The position numbers and the translations under genes are program-made. The notes beneath the pieces were generated by a model. That model worked only from the letters and a program-made list of their open reading frames with translations, did not search any database and was not told the DNA's origin. Positions 43,029 to 52,984 of a DNA stretch of 64,000 nucleotides are shown here, piece after piece; the stretch's first letter is position 1, and every line of letters begins with the position of its first letter. The DNA comes from Sphingopyxis fribergensis (lineage in GTDB: Bacteria; Pseudomonadota; Alphaproteobacteria; Sphingomonadales; Sphingomonadaceae), in contig NZ_CP009122.1 in assembly GCF_000803645.1 (NCBI RefSeq), positions 3,324,501 to 3,388,500 of the forward strand. Direction: 5' to 3'.

Positions 43029-43577
43029 TTGCCTTTGGAAAAAGAAGCGGGCGCCCCACCTCTCTCTACCGGAGTTGTATTTAGAAGGCCTGTCGCCACC
43101 GACGGGCCGGCTATCACGGCGCTGATCTCGCGCTGCCCGCCGCTCGATCGCAATTCGGCTTACTGCAATCTTATCCAGTCGACGCATTTCGCCGACCATT
43201 GCGTAATCGCCGAACAGGAAGGACGAGTCGTTGGGTGGGTATCGGGGCATCGTCCGCCGTCCGACCGGACATCTTTTTTCGTCTGGCAGGTTGCCGTCGC
43301 GAGCGAGGGGCGCGGCAAGGGCCTTGCGAAGCGGATGATCCAATCGTTGCTCGATCGGCGTGCGCAGCGGGGCGTCACCTGCCTGACCACCACCGTGACC
43401 GACGACAATAAAGCGTCCTGGGCGCTGTTTCACTCACTCGCCCGCGACTGGGACGCGCCGCTCGAACGCACCGCGCTGTTCGAGCGCGAAGCGCATTTCG
43501 CCGGAGCTTATCCGACCGAGTATCAGGCCCGCATCGGGCCGTTCGACCTTAAAAAGATTCAAGAAGCACAGGGATAA
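43029..43577 (+). CDS. ectA: L-2,4-diaminobutyrate acetyltransferase EctA
   Basis: 182 residues, GNAT fold with FFVWQVAVASEGRGKGLA as the acetyl-CoA loop and the family stretch DRNSAYCNLIQSTHF. It makes N-gamma-acetyldiaminobutyrate, the second ectoine step. Start is TTG at 43029 preceded by GGAGAG; no ATG fits. First gene of ectABCD-ask. Confidence 0.96.
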   Translation: MPLEKEAGAPPLSTGVVFRRPVATDGPAITALISRCPPLDRNSAYCNLIQSTHFADHCVIAEQEGRVVGWVSGHRPPSDRTSFFVWQVAVASEGRGKGLAKRMIQSLLDRRAQRGVTCLTTTVTDDNKASWALFHSLARDWDAPLERTALFEREAHFAGAYPTEYQARIGPFDLKKIQEAQG

Positions 43578-43581
43578 ATCG

Positions 43582-44886
43582 ATGACTATGAAACCGAAAC
43601 CGTCCGGTGCGATCCCGGACAGGATGATCTATGAGCGCCGCGAGTCCGGCGTGCGAAGCTATGCTCGGTCGATGCCGCGCCAGTTCGGCAAGGCCGAGGG
43701 CGTCTGGATGCACGACAGCGAAGGCGGGCGCTATCTCGACTTCCTGTCGGGCTGCTCGACCCTCAACTATGGCCATAACCATCCGCTGCTGAAGCAAGCG
43801 TTGCTCGATTATATCGCCGCCGACGGCATCGCGCATGGTCTCGACCTCCACACCGACGCCAAGGAGGCTTTCCTCCGCACGTTCGAGGATGTCATCCTGA
43901 CCCCGCGCGGGCTCGATTATCGCCTCATGTTCACCGGCCCCACCGGCACCAATGCGGTCGAGGCGGCGATCAAACTGGCGCGCAAGGTCACCGGCCGCGA
44001 AATGGTCATCGCCTTTACCAATGGCTTTCACGGCATGACGCTCGGCGCGCTCGCCTGCACCGGCAACGCCGCCAAGCGTGGCGGTGCCGGGGTGCCGCTC
44101 AGTCATGTCGCGCACGAACCCTATGACGGCTATTACGGGCCCGAGGTCGACACCGCCGATCTGCTCGACCAGCGATTGTCCGACCCGTCGAGCGGGCTTG
44201 ACGCGCCGGCCGCGATCCTTGTCGAAACTGTTCAGGGCGAAGGCGGGCTGAACGCCGCGTCGCCCGAATGGCTGCGCCGGATCGCCGATATCGCCAAGGC
44301 GCATGGCGCGCTGCTGATCGTCGATGACATCCAGGCCGGCTGCGGCCGGACCGGCGGCTTTTTCAGCTTCGAGGAGATGGGGTTCACGCCCGACATCATC
44401 ACGATGGCCAAGTCGCTGTCGGGGATGGGACTTCCCTTTGCGCTCACCCTGTTCCGTCCCGAGTTCGACCAGTTCTCGCCCGGCGAGCATAATGGCACCT
44501 TCCGCGGCAACAACCATGCCTTCGTCACCGCGACGGCGGCGCTGCGCCATTTCTGGAGCGACGGCGCATTCCAGGTCGATGTGCGCCGTCGCGGCGATCT
44601 GCTCGACGCGCGCCTCACCCGCATCGCTGCCCGATATGGCTTTGAAACCCGCGGGCGCGGCATGATGCGCGGCATCAACACGGGATCGGGGGAGCTTGCC
44701 GGAACCGTTACCGCCGCCTGTTTCGACGCCGGCCTGATCATCGAGACCAGCGGCGCGCATGACGAGGTGATCAAGGTGCTCGCGCCGCTCGTCATCGACG
44801 ATGCGACGCTGGGCGTCGGCCTCGACATTCTCGAAACCCGGATCCGCGAGGCGATGACAAGTGAATACGCCGTCGCCGCCGAATAA
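43582..44886 (+). CDS. ectB: Diaminobutyrate-2-oxoglutarate transaminase EctB
   Basis: 434 residues, class III PLP aminotransferase: FTGPTGTNAVEAAIKLARK, VDDIQAGCGRTGGFFSFE and the PLP lysine in TMAKSLSGMGLP. It forms diaminobutyrate from aspartate semialdehyde with glutamate as donor. It begins four bases after ectA, with CAGGGA upstream. Full length. Confidence 0.97.
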   Translation: MTMKPKPSGAIPDRMIYERRESGVRSYARSMPRQFGKAEGVWMHDSEGGRYLDFLSGCSTLNYGHNHPLLKQALLDYIAADGIAHGLDLHTDAKEAFLRTFEDVILTPRGLDYRLMFTGPTGTNAVEAAIKLARKVTGREMVIAFTNGFHGMTLGALACTGNAAKRGGAGVPLSHVAHEPYDGYYGPEVDTADLLDQRLSDPSSGLDAPAAILVETVQGEGGLNAASPEWLRRIADIAKAHGALLIVDDIQAGCGRTGGFFSFEEMGFTPDIITMAKSLSGMGLPFALTLFRPEFDQFSPGEHNGTFRGNNHAFVTATAALRHFWSDGAFQVDVRRRGDLLDARLTRIAARYGFETRGRGMMRGINTGSGELAGTVTAACFDAGLIIETSGAHDEVIKVLAPLVIDDATLGVGLDILETRIREAMTSEYAVAAE

Positions 44887-44901
44887 CTCAGGAGACACAA
44901 T

Positions 44902-45315
44902 ATGATCGTTCGCAACCTCAACGACATCCGCAAGACCGACCGCAATGTCCGCTCGGACGGCTGGGCCAGCGCCCGCATGCTGCTCAAGGACGACGGGATG
45001 GGCTTTTCCTTCCACATCACCACCATGTTCGCGGGCACCGAATTGAAGATGCATTACCAGAACCATCTGGAATCGGTCTTCGTGCTCAAGGGCAAGGGCA
45101 CCATCGAAGATCTTGCCACCGGCGAGATTCACAAGCTCGAGCCCGGCGTCATGTATGCGCTCACCGACAATGATCGCCACATCGTGCGTCCCGAAACCGA
45201 CATCTTGACCGCCTGCACCTTCAACCCGCCGGTCACCGGCAAGGAAGTGCATGACGAAACCGGCGCCTATCCCGCCGATCCCGAGGTTCTGCGCGCGACC
45301 GTTCTGGCTGAATGA
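44902..45315 (+). CDS. ectC: L-ectoine synthase EctC
   Basis: 137 residues, a cupin with [17 protein letters not shown] and [13 protein letters not shown], including His and Glu of the iron site. It cyclises N-gamma-acetyldiaminobutyrate to ectoine. CAGGAGA precedes ATG 44902. The length equals that of the characterised Sphingopyxis alaskensis enzyme as I recall it. Confidence 0.97.
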   Translation: MIVRNLNDIRKTDRNVRSDGWASARMLLKDDGMGFSFHITTMFAGTELKMHYQNHLESVFVLKGKGTIEDLATGEIHKLEPGVMYALTDNDRHIVRPETDILTACTFNPPVTGKEVHDETGAYPADPEVLRATVLAE

Positions 45316-45338
45316 CAAAAGAAAAACGGGGATTTTCC

Positions 45339-46259
45339 ATGATTGACCTCTACCCATCGCGCCATGCCGCGGCAGCAGAGATGCGGCCGCGGCAGGATCC
45401 CGTCGTCCATAGCGAATGGAGCAACGACGCGCCGATCAGCCCGGCGCAGGCCGCACAATTCGACCGCGACGGCTATATCGTGCTCGAGGATATCTTCTCG
45501 GACGATGAAGTCGCCTTCCTGCAAAAGGCCGCGGGCGCGCTGCTAGCGGATCCGGCCGCGCTCGACCAAGACACGATCGTAACCGAGCCGCAGGAAAAAG
45601 AAATCCGGTCGATCTTCGAGATTCACCGGCAGAATGCGGTCATGGCGCGCCTCGCCGCCGATGCGCGCCTCGCCGACGTCGCAAAATTCCTGCTCGGCGA
45701 CGAGGTCTATATCCATCAGTCGCGGCTCAACTATAAACCGGGTTTCACCGGCAAGGAATTCTACTGGCACAGTGATTTCGAGACCTGGCATGTCGAGGAC
45801 GGCATGCCGCGGATGCGCGCGCTGTCGATGTCGATCCTGCTCGCCGATAACACCCCGCATAACGGGCCGCTGATGGTCCTGCCGGGATCGCATCGCACCT
45901 ATCTCACCTGCATCGGCGAGACGCCCGACGATCATTATCTGAGTTCGCTCAAGCGCCAGGAATATGGCGTCCCCGACGAAGACAGCCTCGCCGAACTGGC
46001 GCACAGGCATGGCATCGTTGCGCCAACCGGCAAGCCGGGGACCGTGATCCTGTTCGACTGCAATCTCATGCACGGTTCGAACGGCAACATCACGCCCTTC
46101 CCGCGCGCGAATGCGTTTCTTGTCTATAATGCGGTCAGCAACCGGCTCGAAGAGCCGTTCGGCGCGCCCAAGCCCCGCCCCTGGTTTCTCGCCCATCGCG
46201 GCGATCCACAGCCGCTGCGGAGCGAACGGGGGCAGCTCAATGAGCCGGTGCCGGCATGA
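45339..46259 (+). CDS. ectD: Ectoine hydroxylase EctD
   Basis: 306 residues from ATG 45339 (CGGGGA upstream); an in-frame ATG at 45312 overlaps the ectC stop and would add nine residues. Family signature WHSDFETWHVEDGMPRMRA with His and Asp of the iron triad, second His in LMHGSNGNITPFPR, plus the 2-oxoglutarate Arg. It makes 5-hydroxyectoine, which protects against heat and desiccation. It ends in an ATGA overlap with ask. Confidence 0.96.
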   Translation: MIDLYPSRHAAAAEMRPRQDPVVHSEWSNDAPISPAQAAQFDRDGYIVLEDIFSDDEVAFLQKAAGALLADPAALDQDTIVTEPQEKEIRSIFEIHRQNAVMARLAADARLADVAKFLLGDEVYIHQSRLNYKPGFTGKEFYWHSDFETWHVEDGMPRMRALSMSILLADNTPHNGPLMVLPGSHRTYLTCIGETPDDHYLSSLKRQEYGVPDEDSLAELAHRHGIVAPTGKPGTVILFDCNLMHGSNGNITPFPRANAFLVYNAVSNRLEEPFGAPKPRPWFLAHRGDPQPLRSERGQLNEPVPA

Positions 46260-47698
46260 CGGGCGGCCATAGCGTCGAGAAGATCGGCGGCACCTCCATG
46301 GCGGCGACCGAAACGCTGCTCGACAATGTCCTCATCGCGGGCCGCACGGGTCCCGATCTGTACCAGCGCATCTTCGTCGTATCGGCCTATGCCGGAATGA
46401 CCGACCTGCTGCTCGAAAACAAGAAAAGCGGCACCCCGGGTGTCTATGGCCGCTTCGTCGCCGACGACACCGCCGAAGGCTGGCGCAACGCGATCGGCGT
46501 CGTTCGCGAGGCGGTGCGCGATCGCAACGCCGCGATGTTCGCGCAAGCGAAGAGCCGCGCCGAAGCGGATGCCTTTATCGAGCAACGGATCCGCGCTGTG
46601 TCAGCTTGCCTCGAGGATCTCGCGCGGCTGCGCAGCCACGGCCGCTTCTGCGTCAAGGAACAGTTGCTGACGCTTCGCGAACTGCTCGCGGGGATCGGCG
46701 AAGCGCATAGCGCGCATAGCACCGCGCTGCTGCTGCGCGACCGGGGTGTGAACGCCCGGTTCGTCGATCTCACCTTGTGGGATCAGGACGATCTGCGCAG
46801 CCTCGACCAGCGGATCGAGGAGGCGTTCGCGGCGATCAACCTGTCGAACACCCTCCCCATAGTGACCGGCTACGCCGGGTGCGAAGGCGGCATGGTGCGG
46901 CGCTATGCGCGCGGATATACCGAGATGACCTTCTCGCGGCTCGCGGTGCTGACCGGCGCGCGCGAGGCGATCATCCACAAGGAGTTTCACCTGTCGAGCG
47001 CTGATCCCAAGCTGGTCGGCGTGGACAAGGCGTGCAAGATCGGCCGCACAAATTATGATGTCGCCGACCAACTCGCCAATCTCGGCATGGAAGCGATCCA
47101 TCCGGGCGCGGGCCGCGGCCTGCGCCAGACCGATATTCCGCTGCGCATTCGCAACACCTTCGACCGCGAGGATGAGGGCACACTGGTGACTGGCGACTAT
47201 GTCTCGGACGTCCCGCGCGTCGAGATCGTCACCGGCATTCGCCAGATGCAGGCGCTGCAATTCTTCGAGCAGGATATGGTCGGGATCAAAGGCTATGACA
47301 GCGCGATCCTCGAGTCGCTGGCCCGCCACGGCGTGTGGATCGTCAGCAAATCGTCGAACGCCAACACGATCACCCATTATCTCGCCGCATCGCCCGACGC
47401 GGTGACGAAGGTGATCGCCGATCTGCAGAAAGACTATCCCGACGCCTCCATTTCGGCGCAGCCGGTGGCGATGGTGTCGGCGATCGGCAGCGACATCTCG
47501 CGCCCCGGGCTTGTTCCCGACGCGCTGCGCGCGCTCGATGAGGCGGGGATCATGATGATCGCGATGCAACACCAGATCCGCAACGTCGATATCCAGTTCA
47601 TCATCGAATGCCGCGACTTCGACGCGGCGGTGCGCGCCCTTCACCGGGCGCTGGTCGAGGATGAGGGGCAAGCGGCCGAGGGCCGGCGCGCCGCCTGA
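46256..47698 (+). CDS. ask: Aspartate kinase of ectoine cluster (Ask_Ect)
   Basis: 480 residues. VEKIGGTSM is the N-terminal kinase motif, KEFHLSSADPKLVG sits near the aspartate site, and the C-terminal ACT region (AMVSAIGSDIS) is short compared with LysC. Ectoine-specific aspartokinases are typically less feedback-inhibited, ensuring precursor flow. Start ATG 46256 overlaps the ectD stop by four bases. Confidence 0.93.
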   Translation: MTGGHSVEKIGGTSMAATETLLDNVLIAGRTGPDLYQRIFVVSAYAGMTDLLLENKKSGTPGVYGRFVADDTAEGWRNAIGVVREAVRDRNAAMFAQAKSRAEADAFIEQRIRAVSACLEDLARLRSHGRFCVKEQLLTLRELLAGIGEAHSAHSTALLLRDRGVNARFVDLTLWDQDDLRSLDQRIEEAFAAINLSNTLPIVTGYAGCEGGMVRRYARGYTEMTFSRLAVLTGAREAIIHKEFHLSSADPKLVGVDKACKIGRTNYDVADQLANLGMEAIHPGAGRGLRQTDIPLRIRNTFDREDEGTLVTGDYVSDVPRVEIVTGIRQMQALQFFEQDMVGIKGYDSAILESLARHGVWIVSKSSNANTITHYLAASPDAVTKVIADLQKDYPDASISAQPVAMVSAIGSDISRPGLVPDALRALDEAGIMMIAMQHQIRNVDIQFIIECRDFDAAVRALHRALVEDEGQAAEGRRAA

Positions 47699-47719
47699 CG
47701 CGGCCGCCGACGACATCTG

Positions 47720-48988
47720 ATGCTCGCAACGATCCTGCCGGTCCGCAGCCTGCTGATTGCCATCTTTGTGCTGATGGCGGGCAGCGGTTTTCTGTCGACC
47801 CTGATCGGGCTCCGGCTTGAGCGCGCCGGCAGCGGGACAATGGTCATCGGACTCGTCGCGACCGCTTATTTTGCGGGACTTGTGATCGGCGCGCTCAGGG
47901 CAGGCGATATTGTGCGGCGCGTCGGCCATATCCGCGCCTTCGCCGCCTTTGTCGCGCTGCTGTCCGCGAGCACGCTCGCCTATGCGCTGTTCGCGCAACC
48001 CCTCCTTTGGGGCGCGCTGCGGCTGGTCGACGGGCTTTGCGTCGCCGGCGTCTTCGTTTGTGTCGAAAGCTGGCTCAACGACCGCGCCGAAACGGGCACG
48101 CGCGGCACGGTGCTCGCCTGGTATATGGTCGCGCTCTATTCGGGCCAGGCGTTCGGCCAGCTGATCCTGCGTTCGGGCAACACCGCCCCGCAGGTCCCTT
48201 TCCAAATTGCCGCGATTCTGATTTCGCTGGCGATCATCCCGGTCTGCCTGACCCGGAGCAGCGCGCCGGTTCTCGAAGATGCCGCGTCGCTACCGCTGCG
48301 GCGCCTGTTCGAGGCCTCGCCCCTCGGTGTCGTGGGAGCGGGCGTCACCGGCCTGTTGCTTGGCGCCTTCTATGGCCTGGCGGCCATTTACGCGCGCCGG
48401 ATCGGGCTCGACCTTGGCGAGACCGCGACCTTCATGATGACGGTCATCCTCGGCGGCGTCGCGCTGCAATGGCCGCTCGGCCGATTGTCGGATCGCTACG
48501 ACCGCCGCCGTATCATCCTCATCTGCTTCGCCGCCACCTGGGCGACGAGCATCGGGCTGGCGACGCAGCCGCAGGGGTTCCTCCTCTTCGGTCTCGGTGC
48601 CGCCTTTGGCGGATTGAGCTTCGCGCTCTATCCGCTTTGCGTCGCCTATGCGAACGACCGGCTGCTTCCGTCCGAGCGCGTAACGGCCAGCGGTCAACTC
48701 GTGCTCCTCTATTCTGCCGGCGCGGCGCTCGGCCCGCTCGGCGCAGCGGCTTCGATGACTCTCACAAATGCCGGCGGGCTCTTCCTCTTCATCGCGCTGG
48801 CGGCCGCCGCGATGCTCGCCTTCGGGATGTGGCGCGTCGCGACGAGCGATCCCGTCCCAGGCGACCAGCAGCAGGATTTCCAGATTCTGCCGCGCACCAC
48901 TCCGGTCGCGGCTCTGCTCGACCCGGCCGGCCCCGACCACCCCGCCTTTCAACCAAACCCAACGCCACAGGTGATCAATGGACAATGA
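47720..48988 (+). CDS. MFS transporter (YcaD-like) of ectoine cluster
   Basis: 422 residues, about 12 membrane segments, with MFS loop RLSDRYDRRRII between segments and GLRLERAGSGTMVIGL near the N terminus. The family is drug- or metabolite-exporter like; substrate unknown. It begins 21 bases after ask and overlaps the ProP-like gene by 11 bases, so it belongs to the ect transcription unit. Export or recovery of ectoine is an inference from context. Confidence 0.85.
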   Translation: MLATILPVRSLLIAIFVLMAGSGFLSTLIGLRLERAGSGTMVIGLVATAYFAGLVIGALRAGDIVRRVGHIRAFAAFVALLSASTLAYALFAQPLLWGALRLVDGLCVAGVFVCVESWLNDRAETGTRGTVLAWYMVALYSGQAFGQLILRSGNTAPQVPFQIAAILISLAIIPVCLTRSSAPVLEDAASLPLRRLFEASPLGVVGAGVTGLLLGAFYGLAAIYARRIGLDLGETATFMMTVILGGVALQWPLGRLSDRYDRRRIILICFAATWATSIGLATQPQGFLLFGLGAAFGGLSFALYPLCVAYANDRLLPSERVTASGQLVLLYSAGAALGPLGAAASMTLTNAGGLFLFIALAAAAMLAFGMWRVATSDPVPGDQQQDFQILPRTTPVAALLDPAGPDHPAFQPNPTPQVINGQ

Positions 48989-50345
48989 GATGACGCTCCA
49001 CGCGCCGGGCCACGCGCCGGGCCACCCGCCGCCCTTCCCCGAGCCTTCGCCGCTCCACCGCGCGGTCGGCGCCTCGGCGCTCGGCAATGCGGTCGAATGG
49101 TTCGATTATGGCATCTATGCCTATGGCCTGACCTATATCTCAGCCGCGCTTTTCCCGGGCGATACCGAAGAGGCGGTGCTGTTCGCGCTCGCAACCTTCG
49201 CCATATCCTTCCTCATCCGTCCGCTCGGCGGGCTCTTCTGGGGCCCGCTCGGCGATCGCATCGGACGTAAATCGGTGCTCGCGATGACGATCCTCCTGAT
49301 GGCGGGCGCAACCTTCGCCGTCGGCCTCATTCCATCCTATGACGCGGTGGGTTTCTGGGCACCGGCGGCGCTCGTCCTCTTACGGATGCTCCAGGGCTTT
49401 TCCACCGGCGGCGAATATGGCGGCGCGGCGACCTTCATGGCCGAATATGCACCTGACGACCGCCGCGGCTTTTATGGCAGTTTCCTCGAATTTGGGACGC
49501 TGGCCGGCTTCTCGCTCGGGGCGGCGCTCATGCTGGGCTATTCGCTGCACCTCGGCGACGAAGCGATGCACGAATGGGGCTGGCGCATTCCCTTTCTGAT
49601 CGCGGGGCCGATCGGGCTCGTCGGAATGTATCTGCGGTCCAAGATGGAGGACACGCCGATCTTCCGCGAAGAAATGGCTGCGGCCGAGGAGCGCAAGCCG
49701 CCGGGGCTCGGCAGCTTGATGCGTAATCACTGGCGTCCGCTGCTGGTCGTCGGCGGGCTCGTCGTCGCACTCAACGTCGTCAACTATTCGCTGCTGAGCT
49801 ATATGCCGACCTATCTCCAGCGGCGCATCGGCCTGTCGAGCGAGGAGGCTCTGCTCGTCCCGATCATCGGCATGGTCTTCATGATGATCTTCCTGCCGTT
49901 CGCCGGCGCGCTTTCCGACCGGGTCGGCCGCAAGCCGATGTGGCGCTGGTCGCTGATCGGCCTGCTGCTGCTTGTCGTGCCGCTCTATATGCTGATCGGA
50001 ACAGGGTTTGCAGGCGCGATTATCGGCTTCATGGCGCTCGGCCTGCTCTACGTCCCGCAGCTCGCGACGATATCGGCGACCTTTCCGGCGATGTTCCCGA
50101 CCGCGGTCCGTTTCGCAGGCTTCGCGATCGCCTATAATATCTCGACGTCGATCTTCGGCGGCACCGCGCCGATCGTCGGCAGCGGCCTGATCAGCCTGAC
50201 CGGCGATCCGCTCATGCCGGCTTATTATATGATGCTCGCTTGTCTGGTGGGACTGGTGGCCCTCCGCTTCATGCCGGAAACGGCCGGGCGCTCGCTACGG
50301 GAAAATCCCTTCGAACCGGCTCCCCGATCACTCGCCGACAAATAG
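48978..50345 (+). CDS. proP: ProP-like MHS-family transporter
   Basis: 455 residues, 12 segments. ALGNAVEWFDYGIYAYG and GPLGDRIGRKSVL are hallmark motifs of the metabolite:H+ symporter family that includes ProP, and GEYGGAATFMAEYAP follows. Unlike E. coli ProP it has no long C-terminal coiled coil. It probably imports compatible solutes such as ectoine, proline or betaine with protons. ATG 48978 lies inside the end of the MFS gene. Confidence 0.88.
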   Translation: MDNEMTLHAPGHAPGHPPPFPEPSPLHRAVGASALGNAVEWFDYGIYAYGLTYISAALFPGDTEEAVLFALATFAISFLIRPLGGLFWGPLGDRIGRKSVLAMTILLMAGATFAVGLIPSYDAVGFWAPAALVLLRMLQGFSTGGEYGGAATFMAEYAPDDRRGFYGSFLEFGTLAGFSLGAALMLGYSLHLGDEAMHEWGWRIPFLIAGPIGLVGMYLRSKMEDTPIFREEMAAAEERKPPGLGSLMRNHWRPLLVVGGLVVALNVVNYSLLSYMPTYLQRRIGLSSEEALLVPIIGMVFMMIFLPFAGALSDRVGRKPMWRWSLIGLLLLVVPLYMLIGTGFAGAIIGFMALGLLYVPQLATISATFPAMFPTAVRFAGFAIAYNISTSIFGGTAPIVGSGLISLTGDPLMPAYYMMLACLVGLVALRFMPETAGRSLRENPFEPAPRSLADK

Positions 50346-50421
50346 GAACGCGCCGCAGACTGCGGACAGCTTTGCTTTCGGCGCTGGAACCAATTGCCGT
50401 CGTGCCGCATAGGCTGGCGAC

Positions 50422-52227
50422 ATGTTCGCGATTGAATCCCTGCTCGTCAAAATTGCCCTGATCGGGGTTATCGGCATCGGCGCGCAGTGGGTCGCCTGGC
50501 GAACCGGGCGCCCCGCGATCGCGCTGATGCTGATCGCCGGCATCATCGCAGGCCCGATTCTCGGCCTGATCGACCCCGAGCGCGATTTCGGGGCCCTGCG
50601 CGAACCGGTGATCAAGCTGGCGGTTGCCATCATCCTGTTCGAGGGCGGGCTGAGCCTCAAGTTTCGTGAGCTGCGCAACGCAGGGGTGGCGGTGTTCATG
50701 CTCGTCTTCGTCGGCGTTCCGGTGGGCTGGGCGCTCGGCACCGCCGCCGCATATTATGGCGCGGGCCTGCCGTTCGAACTCGCGGCACTGTTCGGCGGCG
50801 TCATGGTCGTGACGGGGCCGACCGTGATCGTCCCCTTGCTGCGCTCGCTCAACATCGCGCCGCGCGTCAAGAATATGCTCAAATGGGAAGCGATCGTGAA
50901 TGACCCGATCGGCGCGCTGCTCGCCGTGGGCGTCTTCAGCTATATCACCCATGGCGGGGCCGGCGCCAATAGCGCGTCGATCCTCATCGATGTCGGCGCG
51001 GCGAGCATCCTCGCCATGGTGATCGGCGGCGCCGCCGGCTTTGCACTGACCTGGGTTTTCCCGCGCGGCTGGGTGCCCGAATATCTCAAAGCGCCCGTTC
51101 TGCTGACCACGGTGATCGCCGTCTTCGTTCTCTCCGATCTCGTGATGCACGAAACCGGGCTGATCACGGTCACGATCATGGGCGTCGTGATGGCCAATCG
51201 CGAAACCTATTCGAGCCACCACCTGCTGCGCTTCAAGGAGGATCTGACGATCCTGCTCGTCTCGGGCGTCTTCATCATTCTGTCCGCCACGCTCAATTGG
51301 GAGGTCGTGCGCAACTTCGAGCTTCGCTTCGTCATTTTCCTGCTGTTGCTGCTCTTCGTCGTGCGGCCGCTCACCATCATGACCGCGCTGCTCTTTACCC
51401 GCGTTCCGTTCAAGGAACGGTTGTTCGTTGCCTGGATAGCGCCGCGCGGCATCGTCGCCGTCGCGGTGACGGGGCTTTTCGCGCTGCGTCTCTCGGACCT
51501 TGGCATCGCCGGCGCCGAGGCGCTGGTGCCGCTCGGGTTCGGCGTCGTGATCGTGACGATCTTTGCCCACGGCTTTACGGCGGCGCGGTTCGCGCGCTGG
51601 CTCGGGCTCGACCGCGGCAAGGGGAATGGGGTGCTTCTCGTCGGCGCCAACAGCTGGACGATCGCGTTCGCCGACTTCATCAAGGCGCAAGGCCGCGAGG
51701 TGCTGATTGCCGACGCCAGCAAGCTCGCGCTGCGCCGCGCCAGGCGAAACGGCATTCCCGTCTATCAGGGCGATATCGTCGATGAGGCGCATGACGACGA
51801 CATCGACATGGGCCAATATCAGCAACTGATCGCGGCGACCGACAACGACAGCTACAATGCCTTGATATGCAGCGAGCTCGCACCCGAAGTGGGATCCGAC
51901 CGCGTCAGCCGTATCATCGGCGAATCGGGGGCTGGCAGCCGGCGCCGGGGGCGGGTGTTCACCCTCGCTGGCACGCCGATCGAGGAATTGCTCGATCGCC
52001 TTCAATCGGGCTGGACCTTCGGCCGCACGCGGATCACCGAGAAATTCACCTACGCGCACTTCGTCGCGCGCATGAAAGCCAATGGCGGCGACAGCCTGGC
52101 CGTCGCACGGCCGTCGGGCGACCTCATGATCTTCTCGGCCGAACACCGCCCATCGGTCGTCACGGGTGACATCCTATGGACCTTCGTTCCCCCTGAGACC
52201 CAAGTGCGCAAACCAGCTGAAGCTTGA
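50422..52227 (+). CDS. CPA1-type Na+/H+ antiporter with TrkA-N-like domain
   Basis: 601 residues. Twelve or so membrane segments with the transport pair in VNDPIGALLAVG and FEGGLSLKFREL. C-terminal cytoplasmic part (about residues 400-520) has a Rossmann TrkA-N-like fold (GVLLVGANSWTIAFADF, ADASKLALRRARRNG) that may bind a nucleotide. It exchanges sodium or potassium for protons and fits the osmotic setting beside the ect cluster. Start ATG 50422. Confidence 0.9.
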   Translation: MFAIESLLVKIALIGVIGIGAQWVAWRTGRPAIALMLIAGIIAGPILGLIDPERDFGALREPVIKLAVAIILFEGGLSLKFRELRNAGVAVFMLVFVGVPVGWALGTAAAYYGAGLPFELAALFGGVMVVTGPTVIVPLLRSLNIAPRVKNMLKWEAIVNDPIGALLAVGVFSYITHGGAGANSASILIDVGAASILAMVIGGAAGFALTWVFPRGWVPEYLKAPVLLTTVIAVFVLSDLVMHETGLITVTIMGVVMANRETYSSHHLLRFKEDLTILLVSGVFIILSATLNWEVVRNFELRFVIFLLLLLFVVRPLTIMTALLFTRVPFKERLFVAWIAPRGIVAVAVTGLFALRLSDLGIAGAEALVPLGFGVVIVTIFAHGFTAARFARWLGLDRGKGNGVLLVGANSWTIAFADFIKAQGREVLIADASKLALRRARRNGIPVYQGDIVDEAHDDDIDMGQYQQLIAATDNDSYNALICSELAPEVGSDRVSRIIGESGAGSRRRGRVFTLAGTPIEELLDRLQSGWTFGRTRITEKFTYAHFVARMKANGGDSLAVARPSGDLMIFSAEHRPSVVTGDILWTFVPPETQVRKPAEA

Positions 52228-52538
52228 GCGGCAAGATCTGGACCGCCGCAAGTAAAAAGGGCAGATTTTGGCCATTTTCTGCATCCGTTGCACTGAACTT
52301 CCATGTCGTTCCGGGTCGGCTGACCGCCGTTGAATTTTATAAGAAGATCAAGGCCGGCGGCGGGAGCGCGGTTCTGACGACGGTCGCCGGCGAGGATCTG
52401 AAACTCACCGAGGCCCAAGGCAACATCAAGATCGAGGGCACGCAGGGCAGCGTCGGCTTTGTGACCGAAACCGATGTCGAACAATCAAACGGCATGATCC
52501 ATGTGATCAACGGCGTGTTGATGCCAACAATAGGCTGA
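52224..52538 (+). pseudogene. Fasciclin (FAS1) domain 3' remnant
   Basis: The frame opens with a TTG that overlaps the antiporter stop and has no plausible start or signal peptide. From about 52296 it reads HVVPGRLTA, GEDLKLTEAQGNIKIEG and SNGMIHVINGVLMP, the second half of a FAS1 adhesion domain. The first half and any signal sequence are missing, so it is a truncated remnant. Confidence 0.65.
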
Positions 52539-52984
52539 ACAGCCTCGCGGCTACCCCTCGTCCCGGGTGGCTAGAAGCGTAAAAATCGCGCAGGCCATCA
52601 TCATACCGCCGGCGCCGAGCCCAACAAGCATGTTGGTCAAATGGCATTTTGGGAGGCGGCTATCCCATGTCAAACGGTCTGCCGTCGCTTTCGCGCTTAA
52701 AGTGGCCTCTTGGCCGACCCGATCAGACCCATTTCTGGCGCAACGGGGCAGCCTTGCCAGTCCCCCCCACCCGAGAGCGAGTGCGAGTGCGATGCATTTC
52801 CAATTCGTCGGGCGACTGAGGCAGGCCGGTCAATGCGATCCCGTCCCCCTTCGAGGTGCCGGCAAGACGAGGCTGGCCAAGCGGCCGTAACCCGTCCAGT
52901 CTTGCACGACCGCCGCCGGACAGAATGGGGACCCAATGCCTTGTACGAAAGCCAGTAAAGCCAATCCTGCATTGTGGCGGACGC
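52539..52984. other. Intergenic, no gene supported
   Basis: 446 bases. Short frames on both strands have no recognisable features. CCGGGTGGCTA occurs at 52563-52573 and is shared with the SulP leader; TGGGAGGCGGCTATCCCA at about 52650 forms a small hairpin. The start of the SLC13 permease within or after this stretch is uncertain. Confidence 0.5.

Noticed and set aside
50269..52146. 625-residue reverse-strand frame opposite the Na+/H+ antiporter
   Set aside because: Translation is composed of repetitive charged residues without any fold; the plus-strand antiporter has clear motifs.
52563..52573. Second riboswitch copy before the SLC13 gene
   Set aside because: Only the 11-mer CCGGGTGGCTA is shared with the SulP leader; flanks do not align and the site is over 400 bases from the start, so it may be chance.
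52567..52890. 107-residue plus-strand frame before the SLC13 gene
   Set aside because: Low-complexity composition and no start signal; a competing minus-strand frame is equally open and equally featureless.
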